Source: an uncultured Anaerolineaceae bacterium (GTDB lineage: Bacteria; Chloroflexota; Anaerolineae; Anaerolineales; Anaerolineaceae). Taken from it: DNA of 64,000 nt. The notes beneath the pieces are model-generated. The model was not told the origin of the DNA, made no database searches, and was given only the letters and a program-made list of their open reading frames with translations. The position numbers were made by a program, and so were the translations under genes. Of the stretch, positions 37,008 to 45,486 are shown piece after piece. The stretch's first letter is position 1. Each line of letters begins with the position of its first letter. The stretch is from assembly GCA_938020565.1 (NCBI GenBank), contig CALIHP010000034.1, positions 1 through 64,000 on the forward strand. Direction: 5' to 3'.

Positions 37008-38063
37008 ATGAACAAGCCTTCGGTCCGTATTTTAGCGATTGAATCCTCCTGCGACGAAACGGCGGCCGCGGTCGTCGTCGACGGCCGGAGGATCTTATCC
37101 AACGTTGTCGCGTCGCAGATTGAGCTCCATCGGCAATTCGGCGGCGTTTTTCCGGAGCTTGCCTCGCGTCAGCATGTCGTCGTTGTATCGGCCGTGATTA
37201 AAGAAGCGATGCAGAAGGCGCACCTGAATTACAACGAGCTCGACGCGATCGCGGTAACGCGCGGTCCCGGTCTCGCCGGATCGCTCGTCGTTGGGATCAA
37301 CGCAGCCAAGGGACTGTCGTTCGCGACTGGTAAACCGTTAATTGGCGTCAACCACCTTGAAGGCCATATCTATTCGGCGTGGCTCCTTAACGAAGACGAA
37401 GAAACGGCCGCGGAGCCGGAGTTCCCCTTAATCGTTCTTCTCGTTTCCGGAGGACATTCCGAGATCGTTTTTGTCCGCGATCACCTGCGATACGAGCGGC
37501 TGGGCGGGACGCTGGACGACGCCGCCGGCGAGGCGTTCGATAAGTCGGCGCGTCTGATCGGGCTTCCATATCCGGGCGGTCCGTCGATTCAGGCGGCGGC
37601 GAAAGGCGGGAACCCGGCGGCGTTCCGTTTCCCAAAGGCGAAGCTCGATAATCCATTCGATTTTTCGTTCAGCGGTCTCAAGACGTCTGTGCTGCGAACG
37701 GTTCAGGGATTGTCAGCGGCGGAGGAAGAGGGAAAGGAAGCGAAGCTCCCGGTCGCCGATCTGGCGGCCAGTTTCCAGCGCACGATCGCCGATACGCTTT
37801 TCAGGAAAACGATCGAGGCGGCGAAAATAAAACGGGCGAAAGCGATCGTCGTCGCCGGGGGCGTTTCGGCGAACGCGGAAGTTCGCGCGCTTTTCGAAGG
37901 CCAGCGCGATTTCCCGGTTTTTATCCCGAAATTGAAGTACTGCACGGACAACGCGGCGATGATCGGAGCGGCCGGTTACCAGCGTTATCAGAAAAAGCTT
38001 TTTGAAGCTGAGGATTTCGACGTGCTGCCGACATGGCCGCTGTCGCGGGTATCAATCGCGTAA
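37008..38063 (+). CDS. tsaD: tRNA N6-threonylcarbamoyladenosine transferase subunit TsaD
   Basis: A 351-residue ASKHA-fold protein that transfers threonylcarbamoyl to A37 of ANN-decoding tRNAs, working with TsaB and TsaE, which are not in this window. ILAIESSCDETAAAVV and the metal-binding histidines H116 and H120 in NHLEGH are clear. The frame is open 27 nt upstream but the ATG at 37008 fits the family. It converges on the M23 lipoprotein gene with a 23-nt gap and no clear terminator. Confidence 0.96.
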   Translation: MNKPSVRILAIESSCDETAAAVVVDGRRILSNVVASQIELHRQFGGVFPELASRQHVVVVSAVIKEAMQKAHLNYNELDAIAVTRGPGLAGSLVVGINAAKGLSFATGKPLIGVNHLEGHIYSAWLLNEDEETAAEPEFPLIVLLVSGGHSEIVFVRDHLRYERLGGTLDDAAGEAFDKSARLIGLPYPGGPSIQAAAKGGNPAAFRFPKAKLDNPFDFSFSGLKTSVLRTVQGLSAAEEEGKEAKLPVADLAASFQRTIADTLFRKTIEAAKIKRAKAIVVAGGVSANAEVRALFEGQRDFPVFIPKLKYCTDNAAMIGAAGYQRYQKKLFEAEDFDVLPTWPLSRVSIA

Positions 38064-38086
38064 ACGTGGCATCGGCGGATCCCTTT

Positions 38087-39781
38087 CTATCGGGCGTTGC
38101 GCGGCTTGGGCGTTGGCGTCTGAGTCGGGACGTACGCCGGACCGCGATGGATCAGGCTGGAGACGTCGGCGGATGAGTTGGCGATGACGATAGCCGAATG
38201 CCGTTTCAGGTAGCCGACGTAAGGCCCGATCCCATATTCGGCATGCCAGCCGTCAAGCGTAAACGGAAGAATTCCGCCCGCCGAGACCCATTCGCCGTTA
38301 TATTTCCGCGCGATATGAACGTGCGTACCGGTTGAACGTCCCCCGTCGCAGGAGGGGTGCCCGAGGGGATCCCCCGTTTTGACGACCGTCCCGGTCGAAG
38401 GGATCGATGTAGTCAGCAGGTGCAAAAAGAGGAGGTTCCAGCCGGTCCGTTCGCTTCCGTCGCCGTCGAGGTCAAGGATGACCAACCCGGTCGCGGTTCG
38501 GACAACGGTTCCGTCCGCGGGCGCTACGACCCAGAGATCCGACGGCGTGCAGCCGGTTTTCGAGGAGGGAGGGGCAAAATCGAGCGCAGCGTAAGGCTGG
38601 CTTGATCCCCAGGCCGCGTGCGGGCCTCCGGTATACGCCCAACTTTGATTGTCCTCGAATGGGAGGCGGAGCTCCGGCTGCGTCAGGCTGCCCTCAATCG
38701 TGACCGCGTTCGGCGGAATTTCGCCCCAGAGCGTTTCGTACGTCCGGCGGAAGCCGTCGGGTCCGATTGCCCTGAAAAAGGCGTCCGGTTCCAGGACACG
38801 CGAAAAGTATTGCATCAGCGCGACCGACGTGGCGTTCTGCCATGGGTCGGCCCAGTAATACTGCCCGTCGCGCAGCTCGTACGTCAGCATTCTTCCCTCG
38901 CGGTATTCGTAAAACGCGGCGTTCAGGTAATCGGCGAGGCGATTATACTGGGCGTTGAGCGATTGCGAATTGACGCCGGGGAACCCGAAAACGCCGGTCA
39001 GCTTCTGCTCCGCCGGCTGACGCGGCTCGCTCAGCGCGCCGGTCAGATATTCCAGGATCGCCAGCAGCAGCTTCGGACTGATCGAGTAGTCGTCGGCGAT
39101 CGATTGAACGATTTCGCCGCCGCGGCGGTTCCGTCCGCTGACATAAGTTGAATAATATTTAAACCAGCCCGGCTTTCGGTCGACTTCAGCGCGAGCGTTG
39201 AAGCTGGCGTCGTACGGTCCGTAGGCAAAAAGCGCGTCAGGCAGAATCTGGTAAGCGCTTCCCCATGGGTTCCGATAGCTGATCGGAATTTTCATCGGGA
39301 ATCCGGGCGGCATCGTTGTTGCGCCGACTGGGATGATCGGATTATTGCGCATGATTTGATCTTCGGTCGTGTTGAATCGGGCGGCCAGCGCCGGGACGGT
39401 ATCGCCGGGCTGCGCGACGTAATCGACGAGTTCTCCGGGAAGATAACGGGGCCGCTGCGTGAAGGTATTGGTTTCGCTGCCGTCTGGCGCAGCGTCGCCC
39501 TGGATCAGGAGCGAGGGATCGATCGCCGCGGACGGATCGTTCCGCTCGTTGAAATGGAACGGTTCGATCAGGATTTCGACCTCGTCGTTGGTGCTGGGCG
39601 GAGTCGGTTCTTCCGGGCGCGGCGGGGTTGGCTCGATCGCTTTTGGCGCTGTCGATTCGGACGGCAGCGGAGTTGGCGGGCTGATCGGAGTGCAGCTCGT
39701 CAGAATCAGCGCGCAGAGAACAGCTCGGGTTATGGCGCGGAATGGGTGAGCTGAAAAAAAAGCGGGATTCAATAGTTTCAT
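38087..39781 (-). CDS. LysM and M23 metallopeptidase lipoprotein, paralogue 3
   Basis: A 564-residue lipoprotein (lipobox ILTSC, C30). A Pro/Thr/Glu-rich linker is followed by a LysM domain (about 118-165), a middle helical domain with ISPKLLLAILEYLTG, and a C-terminal M23-type domain. There GGPHAAWG and ALDFAPP supply the first His and Asp, and GTHVHIA the HxH pair. A DxDxDG loop (DLDGDGSERTGW) is inserted before the LFLHLL strand. Cysteines in TGC and PSC are shared by all three paralogues and may form a disulfide. Expected role: peptidoglycan binding and cleavage at the outer face of the membrane. Its ribosome-binding site is weak, and a 104-nt gap separates it from paralogue 2. Confidence 0.82.
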   Translation of the reverse strand: MKLLNPAFFSAHPFRAITRAVLCALILTSCTPISPPTPLPSESTAPKAIEPTPPRPEEPTPPSTNDEVEILIEPFHFNERNDPSAAIDPSLLIQGDAAPDGSETNTFTQRPRYLPGELVDYVAQPGDTVPALAARFNTTEDQIMRNNPIIPVGATTMPPGFPMKIPISYRNPWGSAYQILPDALFAYGPYDASFNARAEVDRKPGWFKYYSTYVSGRNRRGGEIVQSIADDYSISPKLLLAILEYLTGALSEPRQPAEQKLTGVFGFPGVNSQSLNAQYNRLADYLNAAFYEYREGRMLTYELRDGQYYWADPWQNATSVALMQYFSRVLEPDAFFRAIGPDGFRRTYETLWGEIPPNAVTIEGSLTQPELRLPFEDNQSWAYTGGPHAAWGSSQPYAALDFAPPSSKTGCTPSDLWVVAPADGTVVRTATGLVILDLDGDGSERTGWNLLFLHLLTTSIPSTGTVVKTGDPLGHPSCDGGRSTGTHVHIARKYNGEWVSAGGILPFTLDGWHAEYGIGPYVGYLKRHSAIVIANSSADVSSLIHRGPAYVPTQTPTPKPRNAR

Positions 39782-39885
39782 GACGGATTAATCCTACCAT
39801 GCGCGGGCGCTCGTTCCGTAAAGAAAGCGCGATCCGATCCGCGATATTCGGGTAAACGTTCTGGATCGCGTCCGCAACCGGTCGT

Positions 39886-41709
39886 TCAGAACCAGACCAG
39901 CGATTCTCCCGATCCATATGGGTTCGCAACCGAAATCTCGTTATCCCGGATCAGGCCTCCGAGGTACGGAACCGGTCCGTTATACGGGATCCAGCCGCTC
40001 AGGTTAAACGGGAGCGGCCCGGCCGCGGAAATCCATTCTCCGTTATATTTTCGTGCCAGATGGAGATGCGACCCGGTCGCGTTTCCCCCTTCGCAGGAAG
40101 GATGGCCGATGGGGTCGCCGGCATGAAGGACGGTCCCGACCGGGACTTTCTCGGCGGTGGCGACATGCAGGTACAGGTAAACCCAGCCGGTTTGCTCGTT
40201 GAAATCAGAATCGGCGTCGACGATGACGACGCCAACGCCGACGCGCGTCACGACCCCGTCTGTCGCCGCGCGGATCCAGCGGTCCGACCTGGCGCAGCCG
40301 GTTTCCGTCGACGGCGGGGCGAAATCGAGCGCTCCCCAGGGCGTTCCCGTGCTCCAGACCGGATGCGGCCCGCCGGTCAGCGCCCAGCGTTCGCCCGGCG
40401 TAAAGGGAAGCGTAATAACCGGAATATCGAGATCGGCGTTGAGTCCGATCCCGCGCGGGTCGGCGGTTTCCCAGACGTTCCCGAAAATAGAGGTGAAGAC
40501 GCTGAGAAAACCGGTTTCAGCGTAGATCGCCGCGTCGAGATCCTGCCAGTCGTACAGCTGTGCGAACAGATATTGAAGCGCGACCGATCCGGCGTTCAGG
40601 GACGGATCAAAATAGATCGGCTGAATCGGTTTCGGGTTCCGGTAATAGGGAATTTCGCTGAGCGTTCCGCCGCGCCAGCCGTAGTATCCGGTGGAAAGCG
40701 TGTTCGCTGCCCAGGCCACCTGCTTGTAAAGGCCTTTGTTGGCGGCTTCATGCCATCCTACCGGATAATCGTGTTCGGCGGCGCCGTTCGGCTCGCCGAA
40801 AAGCCAGTGGCTCCGGAACTCGATCAGCGCCAGCAGGATCATCGGATTGATTGAGTAATCCTGAGCGACCTGCTTGACGATTTCGATTCCGGAACGCGTT
40901 CCGGTCGAAGTTTCTTCCGTATAGCGGGCTAAGAAACCGTTCGCGTTCAGGATTTCGTTTTCGATATCATAGTTCGAAGCGGTCGAGGCAAAAACGACAT
41001 ATTCATCCGGGAGAATCTTAACCGCTGATTCGTACTGCCGATCCGATGGCGATTCAACGAATAGCGTCAGGTTTGGATTCAGGAAGCGCGAGCCGGGAAT
41101 CGGAAAAAGCGCCGAAATTCGTTCCGGCGCGGTTCCGAAGCGGGAGGCGACGTTTTGAAGCGTGTCGCCGTTTTGGGTGATATAGATTTTTCGTTCGCTC
41201 CTGGCGAGCTCCAGGTCCGGAAGCGGCGTTTCAGTCGGCGGAGCAGGCGCTTCGCTTTGAGCGAAATGTTCCGCGCCGGGAACGAGGAAGGGATCGTCCG
41301 GGACGGGAGACAGGTAAATCGGTTCCGAGGTAATACTCAGGTCGGAGGGGAAAACGTTCCGCGGCGTTTCCGTTGGGCGTGGAGCGGCGGCCGGCGGGTC
41401 GAACGCGATAATCGGGATCGCGGTTTCGGTCGGAGAAAGCGAATCGGACGGCCCCGCTGCCGCGGCGGTCGGGCGCGGCGTCAGGGTCGGGCTCGGGCCG
41501 TTCGCGATCGACGCTGCGGACCGTGTCTCGTAGAAGGGCCGTTCGGTTTGCCGGCTGATTTTCGTGAGTTCATAGCGAATCGCCGCCTGCGTCAGGCGTT
41601 CGGGCGACGACGCGACTCGCGTCATCCGGCAGCCAGCGGTCGCCCCCAGGCACATTAAACCGATCAGCGTCAGCGCGGCGCGCTGTTTAACGGTCAATCC
41701 GGTTCGCAT
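39886..41709 (-). CDS. LysM and M23 metallopeptidase lipoprotein, paralogue 2
   Basis: A 607-residue lipoprotein (lipobox ATAGC, C27) with the same order of parts as its neighbours. The long Pro/Thr-rich linker is followed by a LysM-like domain (IYITQNGDTLQNVASRFG), a middle helical domain (INPMILLALIEFRSHW) and an M23 domain with GGPHPVWS, GALDFAPP and GSHLHLA. The inserted acidic loop reads DADSDFNEQTGW. Two conserved cysteines (TGC, PSC) are present. It overlaps the stop of paralogue 1 by 23 nt, so translation is coupled. Confidence 0.82.
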   Translation of the reverse strand: MRTGLTVKQRAALTLIGLMCLGATAGCRMTRVASSPERLTQAAIRYELTKISRQTERPFYETRSAASIANGPSPTLTPRPTAAAAGPSDSLSPTETAIPIIAFDPPAAAPRPTETPRNVFPSDLSITSEPIYLSPVPDDPFLVPGAEHFAQSEAPAPPTETPLPDLELARSERKIYITQNGDTLQNVASRFGTAPERISALFPIPGSRFLNPNLTLFVESPSDRQYESAVKILPDEYVVFASTASNYDIENEILNANGFLARYTEETSTGTRSGIEIVKQVAQDYSINPMILLALIEFRSHWLFGEPNGAAEHDYPVGWHEAANKGLYKQVAWAANTLSTGYYGWRGGTLSEIPYYRNPKPIQPIYFDPSLNAGSVALQYLFAQLYDWQDLDAAIYAETGFLSVFTSIFGNVWETADPRGIGLNADLDIPVITLPFTPGERWALTGGPHPVWSTGTPWGALDFAPPSTETGCARSDRWIRAATDGVVTRVGVGVVIVDADSDFNEQTGWVYLYLHVATAEKVPVGTVLHAGDPIGHPSCEGGNATGSHLHLARKYNGEWISAAGPLPFNLSGWIPYNGPVPYLGGLIRDNEISVANPYGSGESLVWF

Positions 41710-43450
41710 CGTTCTGATAGTACCATGCCTCGACGACCTGATCGCCGTTGACTAAATATCCGTCGTATACCGTACCGGTCGAAAAAGCTTCAAATCCGCT
41801 GAGGACGAGCGGATTCGCCCCGTCGATCTGGATCCATTGCCCATTATAACGGCGCGCGAAATGAAGATGCGTTCCGGAAGAGAAGCCCCCTTCGCAGGAA
41901 GCGTAACCGATGGGGTCGCCCTGATGGAGGCGCGCGTTTAAGGCGACGCGATCCTTCGATCCGACGTGAAGATACAAATGCGTCCAACCGGTCCGGGCGT
42001 CGCCGTCCATATCCAGATCGACGACGACGAGCCCCGTGTCGGAATAAACGACGAGGCCGTCCGCGGCCGCCGTGACCGGATACGAGCTGGCGCTGCAGCC
42101 GATCGCGTCGCCGGGAACGAAATCGATCGCGCTCCAGGGTGAGCCCGACGCCCAGCCATAGTGCGGTCCGGAAGAAAAGAACCATTCGTCCTCCGCCCTG
42201 AACGGGAGCGATAATTCCGGCTCCGATTCGGGCGGGTCGTGAAGACTGAGCTCCGCGTCGGTGAACGTCCCGAAAAGCGATTCGAACGTTGCGCGGAAGC
42301 CGTCGGGCCCGATCGCGTTGATCCAGTCTTCACGCCCATAAAGCTTCGAGAATAAGTATTGGAGCGCCGCGGTTCCGGCGTTTACCGACGGATCGACGGC
42401 AACGACGCTATCGTCCGCTAATATCCACTGGTTAATGCGGTTGTTCTTCCATTGATAATAGCCAAAATTGAGCGTGTTCGCCGCCCAGGAAAGCTGATGA
42501 TCCAGCGAGGTCCGCCAGCCCAACGCGCCGATATAATTCTCGATCAGGAAGCGCCGGGGGGGATCGTTCGTAATCGTCTGCGACTGGTATTCCAGGAGCG
42601 CGATCAGGATTCGCGGGTTAACCGCGTTTTCGAGCGCGACTTCGTTCAGGATTTCGAGACCGCCGCGCGCGTTGAAAACCGGGGCCGGCAGGACCGGATC
42701 GCCGGGTTCCGCGGTTGGATAAGGGGTCGGCGTCGGTTCGATATAATTCGTCAGCAGGTTTTCCGGATAGTCGGATAAAAATGTCTCCGGGTTAAACGTC
42801 GACGGCCCGTCGACGATTTCCCGGTCGGGGACGATCGCGGAGCCGATCGAAAGCGCTTCCGGTTCAACCGCAGGAATGATCAGCGTCTGCCCGATCTGGA
42901 TCAGCTCCGGATTGGCGAGATTGTTCCGATCCTGAATCGCGGAAACCGGAACCTGATAAACGTTGGCGATCGCCGCGACGGAATCGCCGGAAACGACTGT
43001 GTAAGTGATGTCTTCGGTCCGCGGCGTTGGAATCGATTCGAGGCGAAAAACCGGATGCGTCGGGCGACGGCCGTTCCGATTATAGACGCCGCTGTCGGCG
43101 AGAGCCTCCTGAACGGCGGTAGTCTGATCGCTTCCGTCTTTGTTTTCTGCCGCAGGTTTCGGCGTCGATGTCGGTATCAGCGTCGGCTCTGCGTTCGGAT
43201 CGTCGGTCCGGATCGGGATCAGGAGGATCGTTGCTTCGTTTTGACCTGCCGCGGTCTCCGGGGCCGGGATCGCGGACGGCGTCGGCGTTTCGACGGCGGT
43301 TGGAGCCGCCGCGGTCAGCGTCTGGATCGAATGGCTCAGGTCGAGCGTCGCGATCTGGCTTTCCGGCTGCCTGAACAGGGCGCACCCGGCGGCAGCGAAC
43401 AGGAAGCAGCCAGCCAGAATCAGCGCATAGCGGTTCCACAGCGGTTTCAT
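41687..43450 (-). CDS. LysM and M23 metallopeptidase lipoprotein, paralogue 1
   Basis: A 587-residue lipoprotein (lipobox AAAGC, C23). After a Pro/Thr-rich linker come a canonical LysM (ITYTVVSGDSVAAIANVYQ), the middle helical domain (VNPRILIALLEYQSQT) and the M23 domain with SGPHYGWA, SAIDFVPG and GTHLHFA. The acidic insert reads DLDMDGDARTGW; conserved cysteines are in IGC and ASC. It begins 33 nt after the HIT gene and overlaps paralogue 2, so the deacetylase, HIT and M23 genes form one operon. Confidence 0.83.
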   Translation of the reverse strand: MKPLWNRYALILAGCFLFAAAGCALFRQPESQIATLDLSHSIQTLTAAAPTAVETPTPSAIPAPETAAGQNEATILLIPIRTDDPNAEPTLIPTSTPKPAAENKDGSDQTTAVQEALADSGVYNRNGRRPTHPVFRLESIPTPRTEDITYTVVSGDSVAAIANVYQVPVSAIQDRNNLANPELIQIGQTLIIPAVEPEALSIGSAIVPDREIVDGPSTFNPETFLSDYPENLLTNYIEPTPTPYPTAEPGDPVLPAPVFNARGGLEILNEVALENAVNPRILIALLEYQSQTITNDPPRRFLIENYIGALGWRTSLDHQLSWAANTLNFGYYQWKNNRINQWILADDSVVAVDPSVNAGTAALQYLFSKLYGREDWINAIGPDGFRATFESLFGTFTDAELSLHDPPESEPELSLPFRAEDEWFFSSGPHYGWASGSPWSAIDFVPGDAIGCSASSYPVTAAADGLVVYSDTGLVVVDLDMDGDARTGWTHLYLHVGSKDRVALNARLHQGDPIGYASCEGGFSSGTHLHFARRYNGQWIQIDGANPLVLSGFEAFSTGTVYDGYLVNGDQVVEAWYYQNDANRIDR

Positions 43451-43483
43451 TCGATTCGCAGCCTGAAATCAGAACGGTCCCGT

Positions 43484-43837
43484 TTAAACGTCGAGTCCGA
43501 GCTTCCGTCCGCCCAGGACGTGAAAATGCAGGTGGCGTACCGATTGGCCGCCATCTGCACCGATATTGGTCAGGACGCGGTACCCGCTTTCGCTGACGCC
43601 GGTCTTCTCCGCGATCTCCCTGCAGGCAAAGAGCAGATCAGCTAAAAGCTCCCGGTTTTCGTTCCCGGCGGCGTGCAGCGATGCAAGATGTTTCTTCGGG
43701 ATAACAAGGACATGAACCGGGGCCTTCGGGGACGCGTCGTTAAACGCGATCACCGATTCGTTTTCATAGACGACGTCCGCGGGGATTTCTCCGGCGGCGA
43801 TTTTACAGAAAATACAGTTCGGATCTTTTTCGCTCAT
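43484..43837 (-). CDS. HIT family nucleotide-binding protein
   Basis: A 117-residue histidine-triad protein of the HinT type. The motif HLHFHVLGG ends the fold, and CIFCKIAAGEIPADVVYE gives the N-terminal signature with a CxxC that may bind zinc. HinT proteins hydrolyse purine nucleoside phosphoramidates. The ATG overlaps the deacetylase stop by 4 nt with AAGGAG correctly spaced, so it is translationally coupled inside an envelope operon although its own role is cytoplasmic. Confidence 0.93.
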   Translation of the reverse strand: MSEKDPNCIFCKIAAGEIPADVVYENESVIAFNDASPKAPVHVLVIPKKHLASLHAAGNENRELLADLLFACREIAEKTGVSESGYRVLTNIGADGGQSVRHLHFHVLGGRKLGLDV

Positions 43838-45102
43838 GGTGTCTCCTTGAGTGGGCCTGATACAGGCGCGCAGACAATATTATAATAGGCGATTTCGGTT
43901 TCCCGATTCGCGTAGATGTAATCCTGGGCCGCTTTGCTGAGCTGGCGGACGGTATCGATATGGTAGCTTCCGTCGGTGTTCCAATAGCGGGGAATGACGA
44001 AAAGCGGGTCCTGTTTCCCGTCGGGTAAGAAGGACGGGCGCGTCGGGTCGCTCTCGTCGACCAGCGGAACCCAGTTATACATGACCGGTCCGCGCGGATT
44101 GACGGTGAAACCGACTTTGTACCCGGCTTCTTTGGCGATTTCGATCGGACGGAAACCGAAATTTCCGCCGGGCCAGATAATCCCGATCGGCTTTTTCCCG
44201 AAGTATTCCTGGATTTTATCGACGGAGCCCTGAAGCTCGCCGTAGAGGAATTCGTCGGTCGACGCGTCGCTCATCGTGATATTATGAATAACGCCATGCG
44301 CCTGGTGGTCGACGTAGCCTTCCTGCTCTACCTTCTGGTTCTCGGCCCAGAGGTCGGCGCCCGTGTCCGGGGCGCTGATCCAGCCGTTGACGACGCGCCA
44401 GCCGTATTTTTCATAGTAAGGTTTAAAATGATCCCGCCAGTAGCCTTCGCGATGACGGTCGTCCGAAATAATCAGTGCGGATCGTTCCGGAATATAATCG
44501 TTGTTGTACATGAAGTTGACAAACTGCGTCATGTCGATCGCTTCGAAGCCCTGCGCTTTGAGATCTTCCATGAACTGGTTATGCTTTTCAGCGGTGACCT
44601 GATTATCAAAGCTGACGCTCGAATCGTCGCCTTTGACGATCGAATGATACATGACGACCATGACGGCAGTTCCGGGCGCGGCTTTCCCGGCGTCCCAGCG
44701 ATTTTTCAGGAACGTGCAGACGTCTTTTTCATACGTATGCGGAACGTCGAGCGGGTTCAGCAATTCGGAGACGAAAATTTCCGGGAGCTCCGGCGGCTTC
44801 TGGTTGGGGTCGGCGGTCGGAGGCGCCGCGGTTTCGGTCGGGCCGGGCGTCGGCGTCGGCGGCTCCTGAGTCGGGAGCTCGCTGAGAACCTGCGCCTGCG
44901 CGGTGGACATCAGGTCGGTTTCAGCGAGGGCTTCCGTTCCGCTCGCGGCGGTTGGGGCCGCGATGTTTGCCGACGGCAGGTTGCAGCCGGCAGCGACCAG
45001 CAACACCGCGCCGAAGGTCAGGAGCAACCGAACGCCCGGGAGACCCGGACGCCGGTTCCGCGCTGACGAACCTTTGGGCGAAGAAGTTTGAAGTAAATTC
45101 AT
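43834..45102 (-). CDS. Polysaccharide deacetylase (NodB-like) lipoprotein
   Basis: A 422-residue lipoprotein (lipobox VAAGC, C40) with a Pro/Thr linker and a NodB-type carbohydrate esterase 4 domain. D214-D215 in IISDDRH replace the usual TFDDG, and H269 and H273 in HGVIH supply the metal-binding HxxxH. WPGGNFG corresponds to motif 3. Expected role: removal of acetyl groups from a cell-wall or surface polysaccharide. The ATG at 45102, with GAGGA upstream, is preferred over an in-frame ATG 35 codons earlier lying beyond the -10. It heads the operon with HIT and three M23 lipoproteins. Confidence 0.85.
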   Translation of the reverse strand: MNLLQTSSPKGSSARNRRPGLPGVRLLLTFGAVLLVAAGCNLPSANIAAPTAASGTEALAETDLMSTAQAQVLSELPTQEPPTPTPGPTETAAPPTADPNQKPPELPEIFVSELLNPLDVPHTYEKDVCTFLKNRWDAGKAAPGTAVMVVMYHSIVKGDDSSVSFDNQVTAEKHNQFMEDLKAQGFEAIDMTQFVNFMYNNDYIPERSALIISDDRHREGYWRDHFKPYYEKYGWRVVNGWISAPDTGADLWAENQKVEQEGYVDHQAHGVIHNITMSDASTDEFLYGELQGSVDKIQEYFGKKPIGIIWPGGNFGFRPIEIAKEAGYKVGFTVNPRGPVMYNWVPLVDESDPTRPSFLPDGKQDPLFVIPRYWNTDGSYHIDTVRQLSKAAQDYIYANRETEIAYYNIVCAPVSGPLKETP

Positions 45103-45121
45103 CCTGTTTTTCCTCGCCCTA

Positions 45122-45127
45122 ATTATA
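45122..45127 (-). promoter_or_regulatory. -10 element of the deacetylase operon
   Basis: TATAAT on the minus strand lies 19 nt before the ATG at 45102, giving a short leader that still contains the GAGGA ribosome-binding site. No good -35 is seen. Confidence 0.5.
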
Positions 45128-45170
45128 AAGAGGTTTCCGGCGTTTTTGGCGATCCGATTCGATTTTTCGC

Positions 45171-45198
45171 TTGACAAGGGAGTAGATTTGACTATACT
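45171..45198 (+). promoter_or_regulatory. Promoter of the ABC transporter unit, TTGACA-N16-TATACT
   Basis: TTGACA at 45171-45176 and TATACT at 45193-45198 are 16 nt apart. Transcription would start near 45205, ahead of the strong ribosome-binding site at 45239-45243. Confidence 0.75.
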
Positions 45199-45248
45199 TT
45201 GATTCATTACACAAAGATCTGGTGTGAATTTCGCTGAAGGAGGAATAA

Positions 45249-45314
45249 ATGAATCCGAACTGATTTCTGATTCTGTTTTGTGCCGTGGCTGCGATTGGGG
45301 CGGGAATTTCCTGA
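45249..45314 (+). other. Mini-ORF: 4 codons, TGA, then 16 hydrophobic codons in frame
   Basis: A near-perfect GGAGGA ribosome-binding site precedes ATG at 45249. The frame reads M-N-P-N, TGA (45261-45263), then FLILFCAVAAIGAGIS and a second TGA (45312-45314). Without the first TGA it would be a 21-residue membrane peptide (a Trp codon needs one base change). It is either a real 4-codon leader peptide controlling the ABC transporter or a small-protein gene broken by a nonsense change. Confidence 0.4.
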
Positions 45315-45330
45315 ATCAAAAAAGGAATTA

Positions 45331-45486
45331 ATGGCGCAGTGTTGGCTGGCGTGCGGACGGAACCCATATGACAGGAAGATGGCCGAGATTCTTTCTGGTC
45401 AGAGAGGGTTCCCAGTGACCGCTTATATAGTGGAACGGGAAGTATTTATGAGGTATGCCGATGAACTCCTGGCGGAAGCTGCTTAA
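45331..45486 (+). CDS. Hypothetical 51-residue protein
   Basis: ATG at 45331 follows AAGGA at good spacing. The product (51 residues) begins MAQCWLACGRNPYDRK and ends RYADELLAEAA, with two cysteines and no membrane segment. I do not recognise it. It overlaps the ABC transporter start by 26 nt in another frame, so its translation may drive transporter translation. It could be a small regulator, an exported peptide or only a translated leader. Confidence 0.4.
   Translation: MAQCWLACGRNPYDRKMAEILSGQRGFPVTAYIVEREVFMRYADELLAEAA

Noticed and set aside
45280..45486. 68-codon version of the small ORF before the ABC transporter, starting at 45280
   Set aside because: That start is a GTG without a ribosome-binding site; the ATG at 45331 has a good one.
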